Source: Acidobacteriota bacterium (lineage in GTDB: Bacteria > Acidobacteriota > Thermoanaerobaculia > Multivoradales > JAGPDF01). From it: a DNA stretch of 46,041 bases. The stretch lies in the NCBI GenBank assembly GCA_012521815.1, contig JAAYLR010000215.1, positions 1 to 46,041 of the forward strand. The letters are read 5' to 3'. The notes below the pieces were generated by a model. It was not told where the DNA came from. It saw nothing but the letters and a program-made list of their open reading frames with translations, and made no database searches. Below, piece by piece: positions 1 through 7,506 of the stretch. The translations under genes and the position numbers were made by a program. The stretch's first letter is position 1. Every line of letters begins with the position of its first letter.

Positions 1-47
1 ACGCCCGCGCGGGCGTAGGCGCTGTCGGATCTGCGGGAACGAGCCAT
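1..47 (-). CDS. purM: PurM, N-terminal fragment (phosphoribosylformylglycinamidine cyclo-ligase)
   Basis: The minus strand from an ATG at 45-47 reads MARSRRSDSAYARAG and then leaves the window. The SAYARAGV-type start is the conserved beginning of AIR synthetase (PurM), which closes FGAM to AIR with ATP in purine synthesis, just after the PurSQL step encoded upstream. It starts 33 nt beyond the purF stop on the same strand, the usual purF-purM order. Only 15 residues are visible, so the call rests on this short match plus context. No clear Shine-Dalgarno sequence is seen, which fits an internal operon gene read through from purF. Confidence 0.75.
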   Translation of the reverse strand, partial: MARSRRSDSAYARAG

Positions 48-80
48 CGGTCAGGAGAGGGAGAGCGTTCGCACCCCGGC

Positions 81-1481
81 TCACCGCTCGTCGTCGGCGA
101 GCGGAAAGAGCGGCGCCTGGGCCGGATCGCCTCCGGTCGGAGCCACCCGGTAGTCACCGGACCAGCAGGCGGTACAGAAGCTCTCGGCCGGGCTGTCCAC
201 CACGCCGAGCAGGCCTTCGAGCGAGAGATAGCCGAGCGAGTCCGCCCCGATGAACTGCCGGATCTCCTCCAGCTCGCAGCGCGCGGCGATGAGGTCGGTC
301 CGCCGGGGCGTGTCCATGCCGTAGTAGCAGGGCCAGCGGGTGGGCGGGGAGGAGATCCGCAGATGGACCTCCCGCGCTCCGGCTTCGCGCACCATCTGCA
401 CGATCTTCCGGGAGGTGGTGCCGCGGACGATCGAGTCGTCGACGAGCACGACCCGCCGCCCCGCGATCACCCCGCGCACCGGGTTGAGCTTCACCTTCAC
501 GCCGAAGTTCCGGATCGTCTGTTTCGGTTCGATGAAGGTCCGGCCGACGTAATGGTTCCGGATCAGCCCGAACTCGAGCGGCAGGCCGGATTCGCGGCTG
601 AAGCCGAGGCCGGCGAGCAACCCGCTGTCGAGCACCGGCACCACGAGGTCGGCCGCCGCCGGCTGCTCGCGAGCGAGCTGGGCGCCCATGCGGCGGCGCA
701 CCTCGGCGACGCTCTCGCCGAAGAGGAGGCTGTCGGGGCGGGCGAAATAGACGTGCTCGAAGATGCAGCGGGTCGGCCTCGTGCTGCCGCACAGGCGATG
801 ACTCTCGATCGCGCCGGCGCCGTTGCGCAGCGCGATCACCTCGCCGAGCTCGACCTCCCGCACGATCCGCGCCCCGAGCAGGTCGAACGCCCCGCTCTCG
901 GAGGCGAAGCAGGGCGTGCCGTCGAGATCGCCGAGCAGCAGCGGGCGGAAGCCGTGGCGATCCCGGGCCGCCACCAGCACCTCCTCGCCGAGGAGGAGGA
1001 GCGAGAACGCTCCCTCGACCTGTTCGAGCGCCACCATCAGCGACTCCACCACGTCGCGGCGCGGGTTGCGCGCCATCAGGTGGAGCACGACCTCGGTGTC
1101 GCTCGTCGTCTGGAAGATCGAGCCCGACCGCTCGAGCTCGCGGCGCAGCTCGCCGGCGTTGGTCAGATGGCCGTTGTGGACGACGGCGAGAGTGCCCATC
1201 GAGGTCCGCACCGCGATCGGCTGCGCGTTCATCAGGGCGCTCGCGCCCGCCGTCGAGTAGCGGGTGTGGCCGATGGCCCGGCGGCCGGGGAGACGGCGGA
1301 GCACCTCGCCGTCGAAGATGTCGGCGACGTGCCCCATGCCGACCTTCACGGCGAACCGGCCTTCGTCATCGGCGGTGGCGATGCCGGCGCTCTCCTGCCC
1401 CCGGTGCTGCAGGGAGTAGAGCCCCAGGTAGGTGAGGTTCGCGGCGTCGTCGTGACCGCCGATACCGAAGATGCCGCACAT
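81..1481 (-). CDS. purF: Amidophosphoribosyltransferase (PurF)
   Basis: This enzyme catalyses the committed step of purine synthesis: PRPP plus glutamine gives phosphoribosylamine. The protein is 466 aa, normal for the family. The Ntn-hydrolase glutaminase nucleophile is Cys2 (MCGIFGIGG), directly after the initiator Met, so no propeptide is encoded. The PRPP-binding loop VVLVDDSIVRGTT lies at about 344-356. Four cysteines match the [4Fe-4S] ligand positions of the B. subtilis-type enzyme: Cys239 (RCIFEHVYFARP), Cys385 (PCYYGMD), and Cys436 and Cys439 (FCTACW). A cluster is therefore likely. It lies 45 nt after purL and 33 nt before purM, so it is part of the pur operon. Confidence 0.97.
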   Translation of the reverse strand: MCGIFGIGGHDDAANLTYLGLYSLQHRGQESAGIATADDEGRFAVKVGMGHVADIFDGEVLRRLPGRRAIGHTRYSTAGASALMNAQPIAVRTSMGTLAVVHNGHLTNAGELRRELERSGSIFQTTSDTEVVLHLMARNPRRDVVESLMVALEQVEGAFSLLLLGEEVLVAARDRHGFRPLLLGDLDGTPCFASESGAFDLLGARIVREVELGEVIALRNGAGAIESHRLCGSTRPTRCIFEHVYFARPDSLLFGESVAEVRRRMGAQLAREQPAAADLVVPVLDSGLLAGLGFSRESGLPLEFGLIRNHYVGRTFIEPKQTIRNFGVKVKLNPVRGVIAGRRVVLVDDSIVRGTTSRKIVQMVREAGAREVHLRISSPPTRWPCYYGMDTPRRTDLIAARCELEEIRQFIGADSLGYLSLEGLLGVVDSPAESFCTACWSGDYRVAPTGGDPAQAPLFPLADDER

Positions 1482-1526
1482 CGCGCCGAGCCTATCCCGA
1501 CCGCCGCATCCGGCCCAGCGGCCCGC

Positions 1527-3737
1527 TCACCGCCCGAGCGCCCGCGGCAGCGCCGTCGCCCATTCCCGGGCGAGCGCGGCGACCTCGACCCGCAGCCGGC
1601 CGCCGTCGAACTCCACGCTCAGCTCCTCGCCACCCACCTCGCCCGCCTCGTGGACCGGCACCCCCGCCTCCTCGGCGAGCCGCAACGCCCGCTCGACGCT
1701 GCGTGGCGGCACCGCCACGAGCGCCCGCGCCTGGCTCTCGGAGAAGAGCGCCGCCGCCCCCAGCGCGGGGAAGCGGAGGGTAGCGCCGAGGCGACGGGGG
1801 AAGGTGGCTTCGGCCAGCGCCACCGCGAGCCCCCCTTCGGCGAGATCGTGCGCGGTGCGCACCAGCCCGGCGCCGACGAGCTGCCGCAGGAGCCGGGCGA
1901 GCCGCGCCTCGGCCGCGAGGTCGACCGCCGGCGGGAGGCCCTGCTCGCTCTCGTAGCAGTGCCGCAACCAGGCCGCGCCGCCGAACTCCTCCCCGGTGGT
2001 GCCGAAGAGGAGCACCCGGTCGCCGGGATGCGCGAAGCCGGGCTCGGGCAGGTTGCCGAGGTCCGGGATCAGCCCCACCATCGCGACGGTCGGGGCCGGA
2101 TGGATCGAGCGGTCGGCGGTGGTGTTGTAGAGCGAGACGTTGCCCGAGATCACCGGCACGGCGAGCGCCCGGCACGCTTCGGCCATCCCGAGCACGCACT
2201 CCCGGAACGACCACATCACCTCCGGGATCTCCGGGCTGCCGAAGTTCAGGCAGTCGCTGAGCCCCACGGGTTCGGCCCCGACGCAGGCGAGGTTGCGCAC
2301 CGCCTCGGCCACCGCCTGGGCGCCCCCACGGCGCGGATCGAGATGGCAGTAGACCGGGTTCACGTCGCAGGTCATCGCGAGGCCGGTAGGCGTCCCCTTG
2401 AGCAGGAGCACCGCCGCGTCCCCGCCGGGGCCGGCGACGGTGTTCGTCCGCACCGTATGGTCGAACTGCCGGTAGAGCCACTCCTTGCTCGCGAGCTCCG
2501 GGGTGGCGAGCAGCCTCTTCAGATCCCCGGCCGGATCGGCGGACACCGGGACCGCGGGCGGCGCCTGGCGGGCGGCGAGATCGGCGGGGGCCGCCACCGG
2601 ACGGCGGTAGACCGGCGCCTGGTCGGTGAGCGGCCGGATCGGCAGGTCGGCGGCGAGCCGCCCCTGGAAGTGGACCCGCACGCGCCCGTCGGCGGTCAGC
2701 TCGCCGATGCGCGCCGTCTCGACGCCCCACTTCCGGAAGACCCGCTCGACCTCCTCCTCGCGGCCCCGCTTCACGACGAGCGCCATCCGCTCCTGCGACT
2801 CGGAGAGCATGATCTCGTACGCCCCGAGCCCGGCGCCGCGCAGCGGCACGCGGTCGAGGTCGAGGCGCAGGCCCATCCCCCCGCGCGCGGCCATCTCGAG
2901 CGTCGAGCTGGTGATCCCGGCCGCCCCCATGTCCTGGACGGCGACGATCGCCTGCGACCGCATCGCCTCGAGGCACGCCTCGAGGAGCACCTTCTCGGCG
3001 AACGGATCGCCCGCCTGCACGATCGGCAGCTCCTGCTCCCGCCCGTCGTCGAAGCTCCCGGAGGCCATGGCGGCGCCGTGGACCCCGTCGGCGCCGGTCC
3101 GGCTGCCGGCGTAGAGCAGCGGGTTGCCGACGCCGGCCGCCCGGGCGCGGAAGATCCGCTCCCGGCGGGCGATGCCGAGCGCGAAGGCGTTGACGAGGAT
3201 GTTGCCGTCGTAGCTCGGGTGGAACCCCGTCTCGCCGCCGACGCACGGCACCCCGACGCGGTTGCCGTAGTCGGCGATGCCGCGCACGACGCCGTCGACC
3301 AGCGCCCGCATCCGCGGCGCCTCGAGCCGGCCGAAGCGGAGCGAATCCATGCAGGCGATCGGCCGCGCCCCCATCGTGAAGATGTCGCGCAGGCAGCCAC
3401 CCACCCCGGTGGCCGCCCCCTGATACGGCTCGAGGAAGCTCGGGTGGTTGTGGCTCTCGATCTTGAACACCGCCACCCAGCCGTGGCCGATGTCCACCAC
3501 CCCGGCGTTCTCCCCCGGCCCCTGGACGACATGCGGCCCGCTCGTGGGGAACTCGCGCAGATGGACCTTCGACGACTTGTACGAACAGTGCTCCGACCAG
3601 AGCGCCGAGGTGATGCCGAGCTCGGTCCAGGTCGGGGTGCGGCCGAGCAGCTTGACCAGCCGCTCGTACTCCTCCGCGACGAGACCGTGCGCCGCGGCCA
3701 GCGCGGCGTCGACCCGCGGCTCCTCCCGCTTCTTCAT
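1527..3737 (-). CDS. purL: Phosphoribosylformylglycinamidine synthase, small PurL subunit
   Basis: This is the ATP-dependent synthetase subunit that turns FGAR plus ammonia into FGAM. At 736 aa it is the short PurL type, which lacks a fused glutaminase and works in a complex with PurS and PurQ, both encoded directly upstream. The N-terminal [19 protein letters not shown] region and the later [17 protein letters not shown] and [16 protein letters not shown] segments are typical of the duplicated AIR-synthetase-like domains. The ATG at 3735-3737 overlaps the purQ stop (ATGA at 3734-3737), implying translational coupling. Its ammonia supply depends on PurQ, whose nucleophile appears to be lost (see purQ). 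Confidence 0.97.
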   Translation of the reverse strand: MKKREEPRVDAALAAAHGLVAEEYERLVKLLGRTPTWTELGITSALWSEHCSYKSSKVHLREFPTSGPHVVQGPGENAGVVDIGHGWVAVFKIESHNHPSFLEPYQGAATGVGGCLRDIFTMGARPIACMDSLRFGRLEAPRMRALVDGVVRGIADYGNRVGVPCVGGETGFHPSYDGNILVNAFALGIARRERIFRARAAGVGNPLLYAGSRTGADGVHGAAMASGSFDDGREQELPIVQAGDPFAEKVLLEACLEAMRSQAIVAVQDMGAAGITSSTLEMAARGGMGLRLDLDRVPLRGAGLGAYEIMLSESQERMALVVKRGREEEVERVFRKWGVETARIGELTADGRVRVHFQGRLAADLPIRPLTDQAPVYRRPVAAPADLAARQAPPAVPVSADPAGDLKRLLATPELASKEWLYRQFDHTVRTNTVAGPGGDAAVLLLKGTPTGLAMTCDVNPVYCHLDPRRGGAQAVAEAVRNLACVGAEPVGLSDCLNFGSPEIPEVMWSFRECVLGMAEACRALAVPVISGNVSLYNTTADRSIHPAPTVAMVGLIPDLGNLPEPGFAHPGDRVLLFGTTGEEFGGAAWLRHCYESEQGLPPAVDLAAEARLARLLRQLVGAGLVRTAHDLAEGGLAVALAEATFPRRLGATLRFPALGAAALFSESQARALVAVPPRSVERALRLAEEAGVPVHEAGEVGGEELSVEFDGGRLRVEVAALAREWATALPRALGR

Positions 3738-4444
3738 CGTCCGCCTCCCGCCCCCCGGGCCGCTCCGACCGCGCCCGCGAAGAAGGCTAGCCCGGCCGTG
3801 TTGCCCAGGATCTCCTCGGCGCAGCGCTCCGGATGGGGCATCAGGCCGAGCACGTTGCCGCCGGCGTTGCAGAGTCCCGCGATCGCGTTCGCGGCGCCGG
3901 TCTCGTCGGCGGCCGCCTCCGGTACCGTGCCGTCGGCCTCCACGTAGCGGAAGACGACCTGCCGGGCGGCCTCCAGCTCGGCGAGCGCCGCCGGCCGATG
4001 CGCGTACCGTCCGGCGCCGTGCGCGACCGGCATGCGGACGATCTCCCCCTCGCGGTAGCGGCCGGTGAACGGCAGGTCGGTCCGCTCGACGCGCAGGTGG
4101 ACGTCGCGGCAGACGAAGCGCCCGCTCCGGTTCGCGAGCATCGCGCCGGGGAGCAGCCCCGCTTCGAGGAGGATCTGGAAACCGTTGCCGATCCCCGCGA
4201 CCAGCCCGCCCCGCTCGGCGTGCCGCCGCACCGCCGCCATCACCGGCGCCTGCGCGGCGAGGGCGCCGGGGCGCAGGTAGTCGCCGTACGAGGCGCCGCC
4301 CGGCAGCACCACCAGGTCACACCCCTTCAGGTCGCTCGCCTGGTGCCAGAGGAAGGTCACCTCCTGGTCGAGGACGTGCTTGAGGACGTGGTAGACGTCA
4401 TGGTCGCAGCTGGCGCCCGGAAAGACGACGACCCCGCATCTCAT
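3734..4444 (-). CDS. purQ: PurQ glutaminase subunit of FGAM synthase, nucleophile Cys86 replaced by Gly
   Basis: A class-I glutamine amidotransferase that normally hydrolyses glutamine and channels ammonia to PurL. It is 236 aa. The start [16 protein letters not shown] was chosen because it is the conserved family beginning and its ATG overlaps the purS stop (ATGA, 4441-4444); the frame stays open upstream without similarity. The nucleophile elbow, normally GICNGFQIL, reads GIGNGFQIL here. Residue 86, encoded at 4187-4189, is Gly (GGC) rather than Cys (TGC), a single-base difference. The other two triad residues are kept (His204 and Glu206 in MPHPER). The rest of the protein looks intact, so this is either a real loss of glutaminase activity or a base error. 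Confidence 0.93.
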   Translation of the reverse strand: MRCGVVVFPGASCDHDVYHVLKHVLDQEVTFLWHQASDLKGCDLVVLPGGASYGDYLRPGALAAQAPVMAAVRRHAERGGLVAGIGNGFQILLEAGLLPGAMLANRSGRFVCRDVHLRVERTDLPFTGRYREGEIVRMPVAHGAGRYAHRPAALAELEAARQVVFRYVEADGTVPEAAADETGAANAIAGLCNAGGNVLGLMPHPERCAEEILGNTAGLAFFAGAVGAARGAGGGR

Positions 4445-4695
4445 GACCGCGGCCGCCCCTCCACCTCGATCTCGTACTCCTCGACCATCGGGTTGGCGAG
4501 CAGCCGCTCGCACATCTCGCGCACCCGCTTGCCCGCCCGGGCGGCGGTGAGGTCGCCGAGATCGAGCTCGAAACGCCTGCCGGCGCGCACTTCGCGCACC
4601 TCGGAGAAACCCAGCCCCGCGAGCGCCTCGCGGATCGCCTTGCCTTCCGCATCGAGGATCTCGCGCCGCGGGTAGATCGTCACCGTCGCCTTCAC
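4441..4695 (-). CDS. purS: PurS, small subunit of FGAM synthase
   Basis: An 84-aa protein that bridges PurL and PurQ in the PurSQL complex. The sequence MKATVTIYPRREILDAEGKA and the C-terminal NPMVEEYEIEV segment are typical of PurS. The start is a GTG at 4693-4695, preceded on the coding strand by a strong GGAGGTGACAGA ribosome-binding site. It overlaps the stop of the upstream metallo-hydrolase (GTGA, 4692-4695), and its own stop overlaps the purQ ATG. A longer reading to 4941 is open but has no family similarity. Confidence 0.92.
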   Translation of the reverse strand: MKATVTIYPRREILDAEGKAIREALAGLGFSEVREVRAGRRFELDLGDLTAARAGKRVREMCERLLANPMVEEYEIEVEGRPRS

Positions 4696-5504
4696 TCTGT
4701 CACCTCCAGCCAGGGAGTCGCCGTGAACTGATCGCTGATCACCACCTCGGCACGGGAGCCGAGGCGGTCGAGCTGCTCGCCGAGCGCCGCGGCCGCGAGC
4801 GCCGGCAGGTTGTTGGTGCGGGAAAGGTGGTAGCCGACCACCCAGCGCAGGCGGCTGCCGGCGAGCTCGGCCAGGCCGTCGGCGGCCTGGTCGTTCGAGA
4901 GGTGGCCATGCCGCCCGGCCACCCGCTGCTTGAGCACCCACGGGTAGGGGCCGCGGCGCAGCATGCCGAGGTCGTGGTTCGCCTCGAGCAGGAGCAGGTC
5001 GATCCCGGTGAGGCGCCCCCAGGCGAGCCGGCTCGCGCAGCCGAGGTCGGCCACCAGCGCGAGCCGCCGGCCAGCATCGTCCTCGACCACGTAGCCGACC
5101 GGCTCGCGGGCGTCGTGGGGAAGGGCGAACGCCTCGACCCGGAACCCGGGCACCTCCACCGTCTCTCCGGAGCGGATCCGCCGGCCGCGGTCGCGCAGCT
5201 CGGCCCCGGCTTCGCCGCCGGCCCAGGTCCCTTCGGTGGCCCAGACCGCGACGCCGTGCCGCCGGGCGAAACGCTCCGCCCCGCGGACGTGGTCTTCGTG
5301 CTCGTGGGTGAGGAAGAGGCTCCCGATGCTCGCGGGATCGACCCCGCGGGCGCGGATCCGGCGTTCGAGCTCACGGCAGGAGAAGCCGGCGTCGAGCAGC
5401 AGCCGGTGCGGGCCGGAGCTGACGAGGACGGCGTTCCCGCCGCTCCCCGATCCGAGCACCGAGGCGCGCAACCCCGGACCGCCCTCCGGCCCCGCAAAGC
5501 TCAC
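4692..5504 (-). CDS. YycJ/WalJ-like MBL-fold metallo-hydrolase
   Basis: A 270-aa metallo-beta-lactamase-fold protein. It has the glycine-rich SVLGSGSGGNAVLV beginning and the zinc motif THEHEDH at 66-72 (His67, His69, Asp71, His72). Further matches to the YycJ/VicX group are EANHDLGMLRRGPYPW and GHLSNDQA. Family members are proposed nucleases linked to DNA repair and cell-wall control; the substrate here is unknown. It is the first gene of the purine operon, with its stop overlapping the purS start. The GTG start at 5502-5504 lies 6 nt after a TGGTAGCAT extended -10 element, so the operon mRNA is probably leaderless. Confidence 0.88.
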   Translation of the reverse strand: MSFAGPEGGPGLRASVLGSGSGGNAVLVSSGPHRLLLDAGFSCRELERRIRARGVDPASIGSLFLTHEHEDHVRGAERFARRHGVAVWATEGTWAGGEAGAELRDRGRRIRSGETVEVPGFRVEAFALPHDAREPVGYVVEDDAGRRLALVADLGCASRLAWGRLTGIDLLLLEANHDLGMLRRGPYPWVLKQRVAGRHGHLSNDQAADGLAELAGSRLRWVVGYHLSRTNNLPALAAAALGEQLDRLGSRAEVVISDQFTATPWLEVTE

Positions 5505-5510
5505 CGATTC

Positions 5511-5519
5511 ATGCTACCA
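5511..5519 (-). promoter_or_regulatory. Extended -10 promoter for the yycJ-pur operon, likely leaderless
   Basis: The minus strand reads TGG-TAGCAT followed by 6 nt and then the GTG start of the metallo-hydrolase at 5504. No TTGACA-like -35 is seen at the usual spacing, which fits a TG-extended -10. The same arrangement occurs at 30955-30963 and, with 7 nt, at 20417-20425. Confidence 0.55.
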
Positions 5520-5544
5520 CCGGCTCTGCGGCCGGCGCCGAATC

Positions 5545-6306
5545 CTAGAACTCGTAACCGCGGCCCTGCTCGAGAAAGTCGATGTCCGGGTTGCCCAGCG
5601 CCCGGATCTCCTCACGGATCCGGGTCCGGCAGGGGGGCTTGAGGTGATGCAGGAGGATCGGCACCCGCCGCTCCAGCTTCCGCAGCTCGCTCTCGAGCGT
5701 GCGGGGGGTGAGATGGAGCGAGACGTCGGCCACCCGCTGCAGGCCGTTGTCGAAGCTGGTGTCGAGGCAGATCGCCTTGAGGTGCGGGGTGGCGTTGGCG
5801 ATCTCCCAGAGCCGCCGGGTCGGACCGGTGTCGCTCGACCAGAGCACTGCCGATTCGCCGTCCTCGATCAGGAAGCCGTGCGTGGGCACCAGGTGATCGA
5901 CGGGGATCGGCGTGAAACGGACGCCGCCCACGGTGACCGGCCGTTCGTCGACCAGCTCGTGGAAACGGACCGCGGGCAGCAGGTGGTTGGGCAGGCGGGT
6001 GAAGTCCGGCCAGGTGTCGTTGTTGAACAGATGCTTGCGCAGCGCGTAGATCGTCGCCGCCGAGGCGTGGACGTCGACCGCCTCGCGCACCCGGCCGAAG
6101 ACGTTCTCGACGAAGAAGGGCAGCGAGGTGGTGTGGTCCATGTGCGAATGGCTGAGCACGATCGATTCCACCGCCTGCTGCCGCTCGATCGAGAGCGCCT
6201 GCGACAGCGAGCCGGCATCGAGGGCCACGCGGTCGTTGACCAGCAGACAGGTCATCCGGCAATCGAGGCTTTCACCGCCGAACACGCCCAGGGTTTCGAT
6301 CTTCAT
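5545..6306 (-). CDS. MBL-fold protein, class-II 3',5'-cyclic-nucleotide phosphodiesterase family
   Basis: A 253-aa soluble protein starting MKIETLGVFGGE. The metal site SHSHMDH spans about 52-58 (His53, His55, Asp57, His58), and later metal ligands are plausible in WSSDTGPT and LHHLKP. The layout, with LLVNDRVALDAGSL just before the motif, matches the class-II cAMP phosphodiesterase family, which hydrolyses cyclic nucleotides to 5'-NMPs. Activity on cAMP rather than another substrate is inferred. It follows the HD-GYP gene by 15 nt on the same strand, so two second-messenger phosphodiesterase candidates are co-transcribed. It is the last gene of the envelope operon before the separate pur promoter. 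Confidence 0.78.
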   Translation of the reverse strand: MKIETLGVFGGESLDCRMTCLLVNDRVALDAGSLSQALSIERQQAVESIVLSHSHMDHTTSLPFFVENVFGRVREAVDVHASAATIYALRKHLFNNDTWPDFTRLPNHLLPAVRFHELVDERPVTVGGVRFTPIPVDHLVPTHGFLIEDGESAVLWSSDTGPTRRLWEIANATPHLKAICLDTSFDNGLQRVADVSLHLTPRTLESELRKLERRVPILLHHLKPPCRTRIREEIRALGNPDIDFLEQGRGYEF

Positions 6307-6321
6307 CGTGTGTCCACCACT

Positions 6322-7506
6322 CTAATCGGTGTCGGGGTGGCCCGACAAGGACGCCAGCAGCTCCTCGCCCGCCGCGAGCGTGAGCTCACCCCGTTCGTAC
6401 AGCCTGGCGAACGCCGCCACGACCTCCGGCGCGTGCTGTCGGCCAGCCTGGCCGATGATCTCGGCCGCCGCCACGCCGGGGTCGAGACCCCGGCGGTAGG
6501 GCCGGTCGGAGGTCATCGCGTCGTAGGTGTCGGCCACGGCGACGATCCGCGCCGCGAGCGGGATCGCCTCGCCCGCGAGGTGATCGGGATAGCCGTTGCC
6601 GTCGATCCGCTCATGGTGGTTGCGCACCACCGGCACCAGCGGCCGGAGGCTCCGCACCCGCGCCACGATCTCCGCGCCTTCGAGCGCGTGCCGCTCCATG
6701 GTGGAGCGCTCCTCGTCGTCGAGCGGGCTCTCCTTGCGCAGGATGGCGTCGGGAATCGCGATCTTGCCGATGTCGTGGAGCGCCGCCCCCACCCAGAGCC
6801 GCTCGAGCTCGGAACGCTCGAGGCCGAGCTCGCGGCCGAGCAGCAGCGAGTAGCAGACCACGCGCCGGATGTGCCCGCCGGTGTACGGGTCGCGCTTTTC
6901 GACCGCCTCGGCGAGCGCGGTCACGGTATCGATGAACTGGCGCTTTTCCGCCTCGTGCAGGCGGGCGTTTTCGAGCGCGTGCGCGAGCGGCCCGGCGAAC
7001 AGCCGCAGCCGGCGCAGGTCGTCCGCGTCGAACGCCTCCCGGTCGAGGGCGTTGAGGAGCTGGAGCACGCCGATGACGCGGCCGCGCGCCACCAGCGGGA
7101 CCGCCAGCACGCTGCGGGTATGGAACTCCGAGGCCGCATCCCCGCGCCACCGCGGATCCCGTTCGGCGTCGGTGACGAGCGCGGGCTCGCCGCTGACGGC
7201 CACGGCGCCGACGATGCCGGTGCCGAGCGGCACCCGGAGATCCCGGATCCGGCCCGCGACCTGTCCGCGCACGACGCGGAAGAAGAGCTCGCCGCGCTCC
7301 TCGTCGAGCTCCCAGATCGACCCCGTCTCGGCCCGGCAGAGCCGCTCGGCGTGCTGGAGCGCGAGCTCGAGGACTCGCTGCCGGTCGAGCGTGCCGGCGA
7401 GCTCGACCCCGATCTCGAGCAGCGTCTCGTACTCGGCGAGACGCTGCCGGAAACCGGCGGCGCCCTCAGAAGGAGGTGCCGATCCAGAAGGAGGTGCGGA
7501 AGCCAC
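6322..7506 (-). CDS. GAF-HD-GYP protein, probable cyclic-di-GMP phosphodiesterase
   Basis: A 394-aa cytosolic protein. A GAF sensor domain occupies about residues 30-180 and an HD-GYP domain about 190-390. The HD pair is in ALHDIGK (His244, Asp245) and the signature HHERIDGNGYP is at 297-307, so the metal- and substrate-binding residues look intact. HD-GYP enzymes linearise c-di-GMP to pGpG or GMP. No receiver or membrane segment is present, so input would be a ligand bound by GAF. The start used here overlaps the end of the upstream barrel gene by 41 nt; a later start inside the first 25 residues cannot be excluded. It is coupled to a cyclic-nucleotide phosphodiesterase homologue downstream. 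Confidence 0.9.
   Translation of the reverse strand: MASAPPSGSAPPSEGAAGFRQRLAEYETLLEIGVELAGTLDRQRVLELALQHAERLCRAETGSIWELDEERGELFFRVVRGQVAGRIRDLRVPLGTGIVGAVAVSGEPALVTDAERDPRWRGDAASEFHTRSVLAVPLVARGRVIGVLQLLNALDREAFDADDLRRLRLFAGPLAHALENARLHEAEKRQFIDTVTALAEAVEKRDPYTGGHIRRVVCYSLLLGRELGLERSELERLWVGAALHDIGKIAIPDAILRKESPLDDEERSTMERHALEGAEIVARVRSLRPLVPVVRNHHERIDGNGYPDHLAGEAIPLAARIVAVADTYDAMTSDRPYRRGLDPGVAAAEIIGQAGRQHAPEVVAAFARLYERGELTLAAGEELLASLSGHPDTD

Noticed and set aside
1-16. Perfect 16-bp palindrome ACGCCCGCGCGGGCGT as a terminator after purF
   Set aside because: It lies inside the purM coding start (YARAG) and no T-run follows, so it is coding sequence.
363-3947. A 1194-codon open frame on the plus strand opposite purF and purL
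   Set aside because: It is antisense to two certain genes, has the Arg/Ala/Pro/Glu-rich composition of a high-G+C shadow frame and shows no domain. The 1193-codon plus-strand frame at 6869-10450 was rejected for the same reason.
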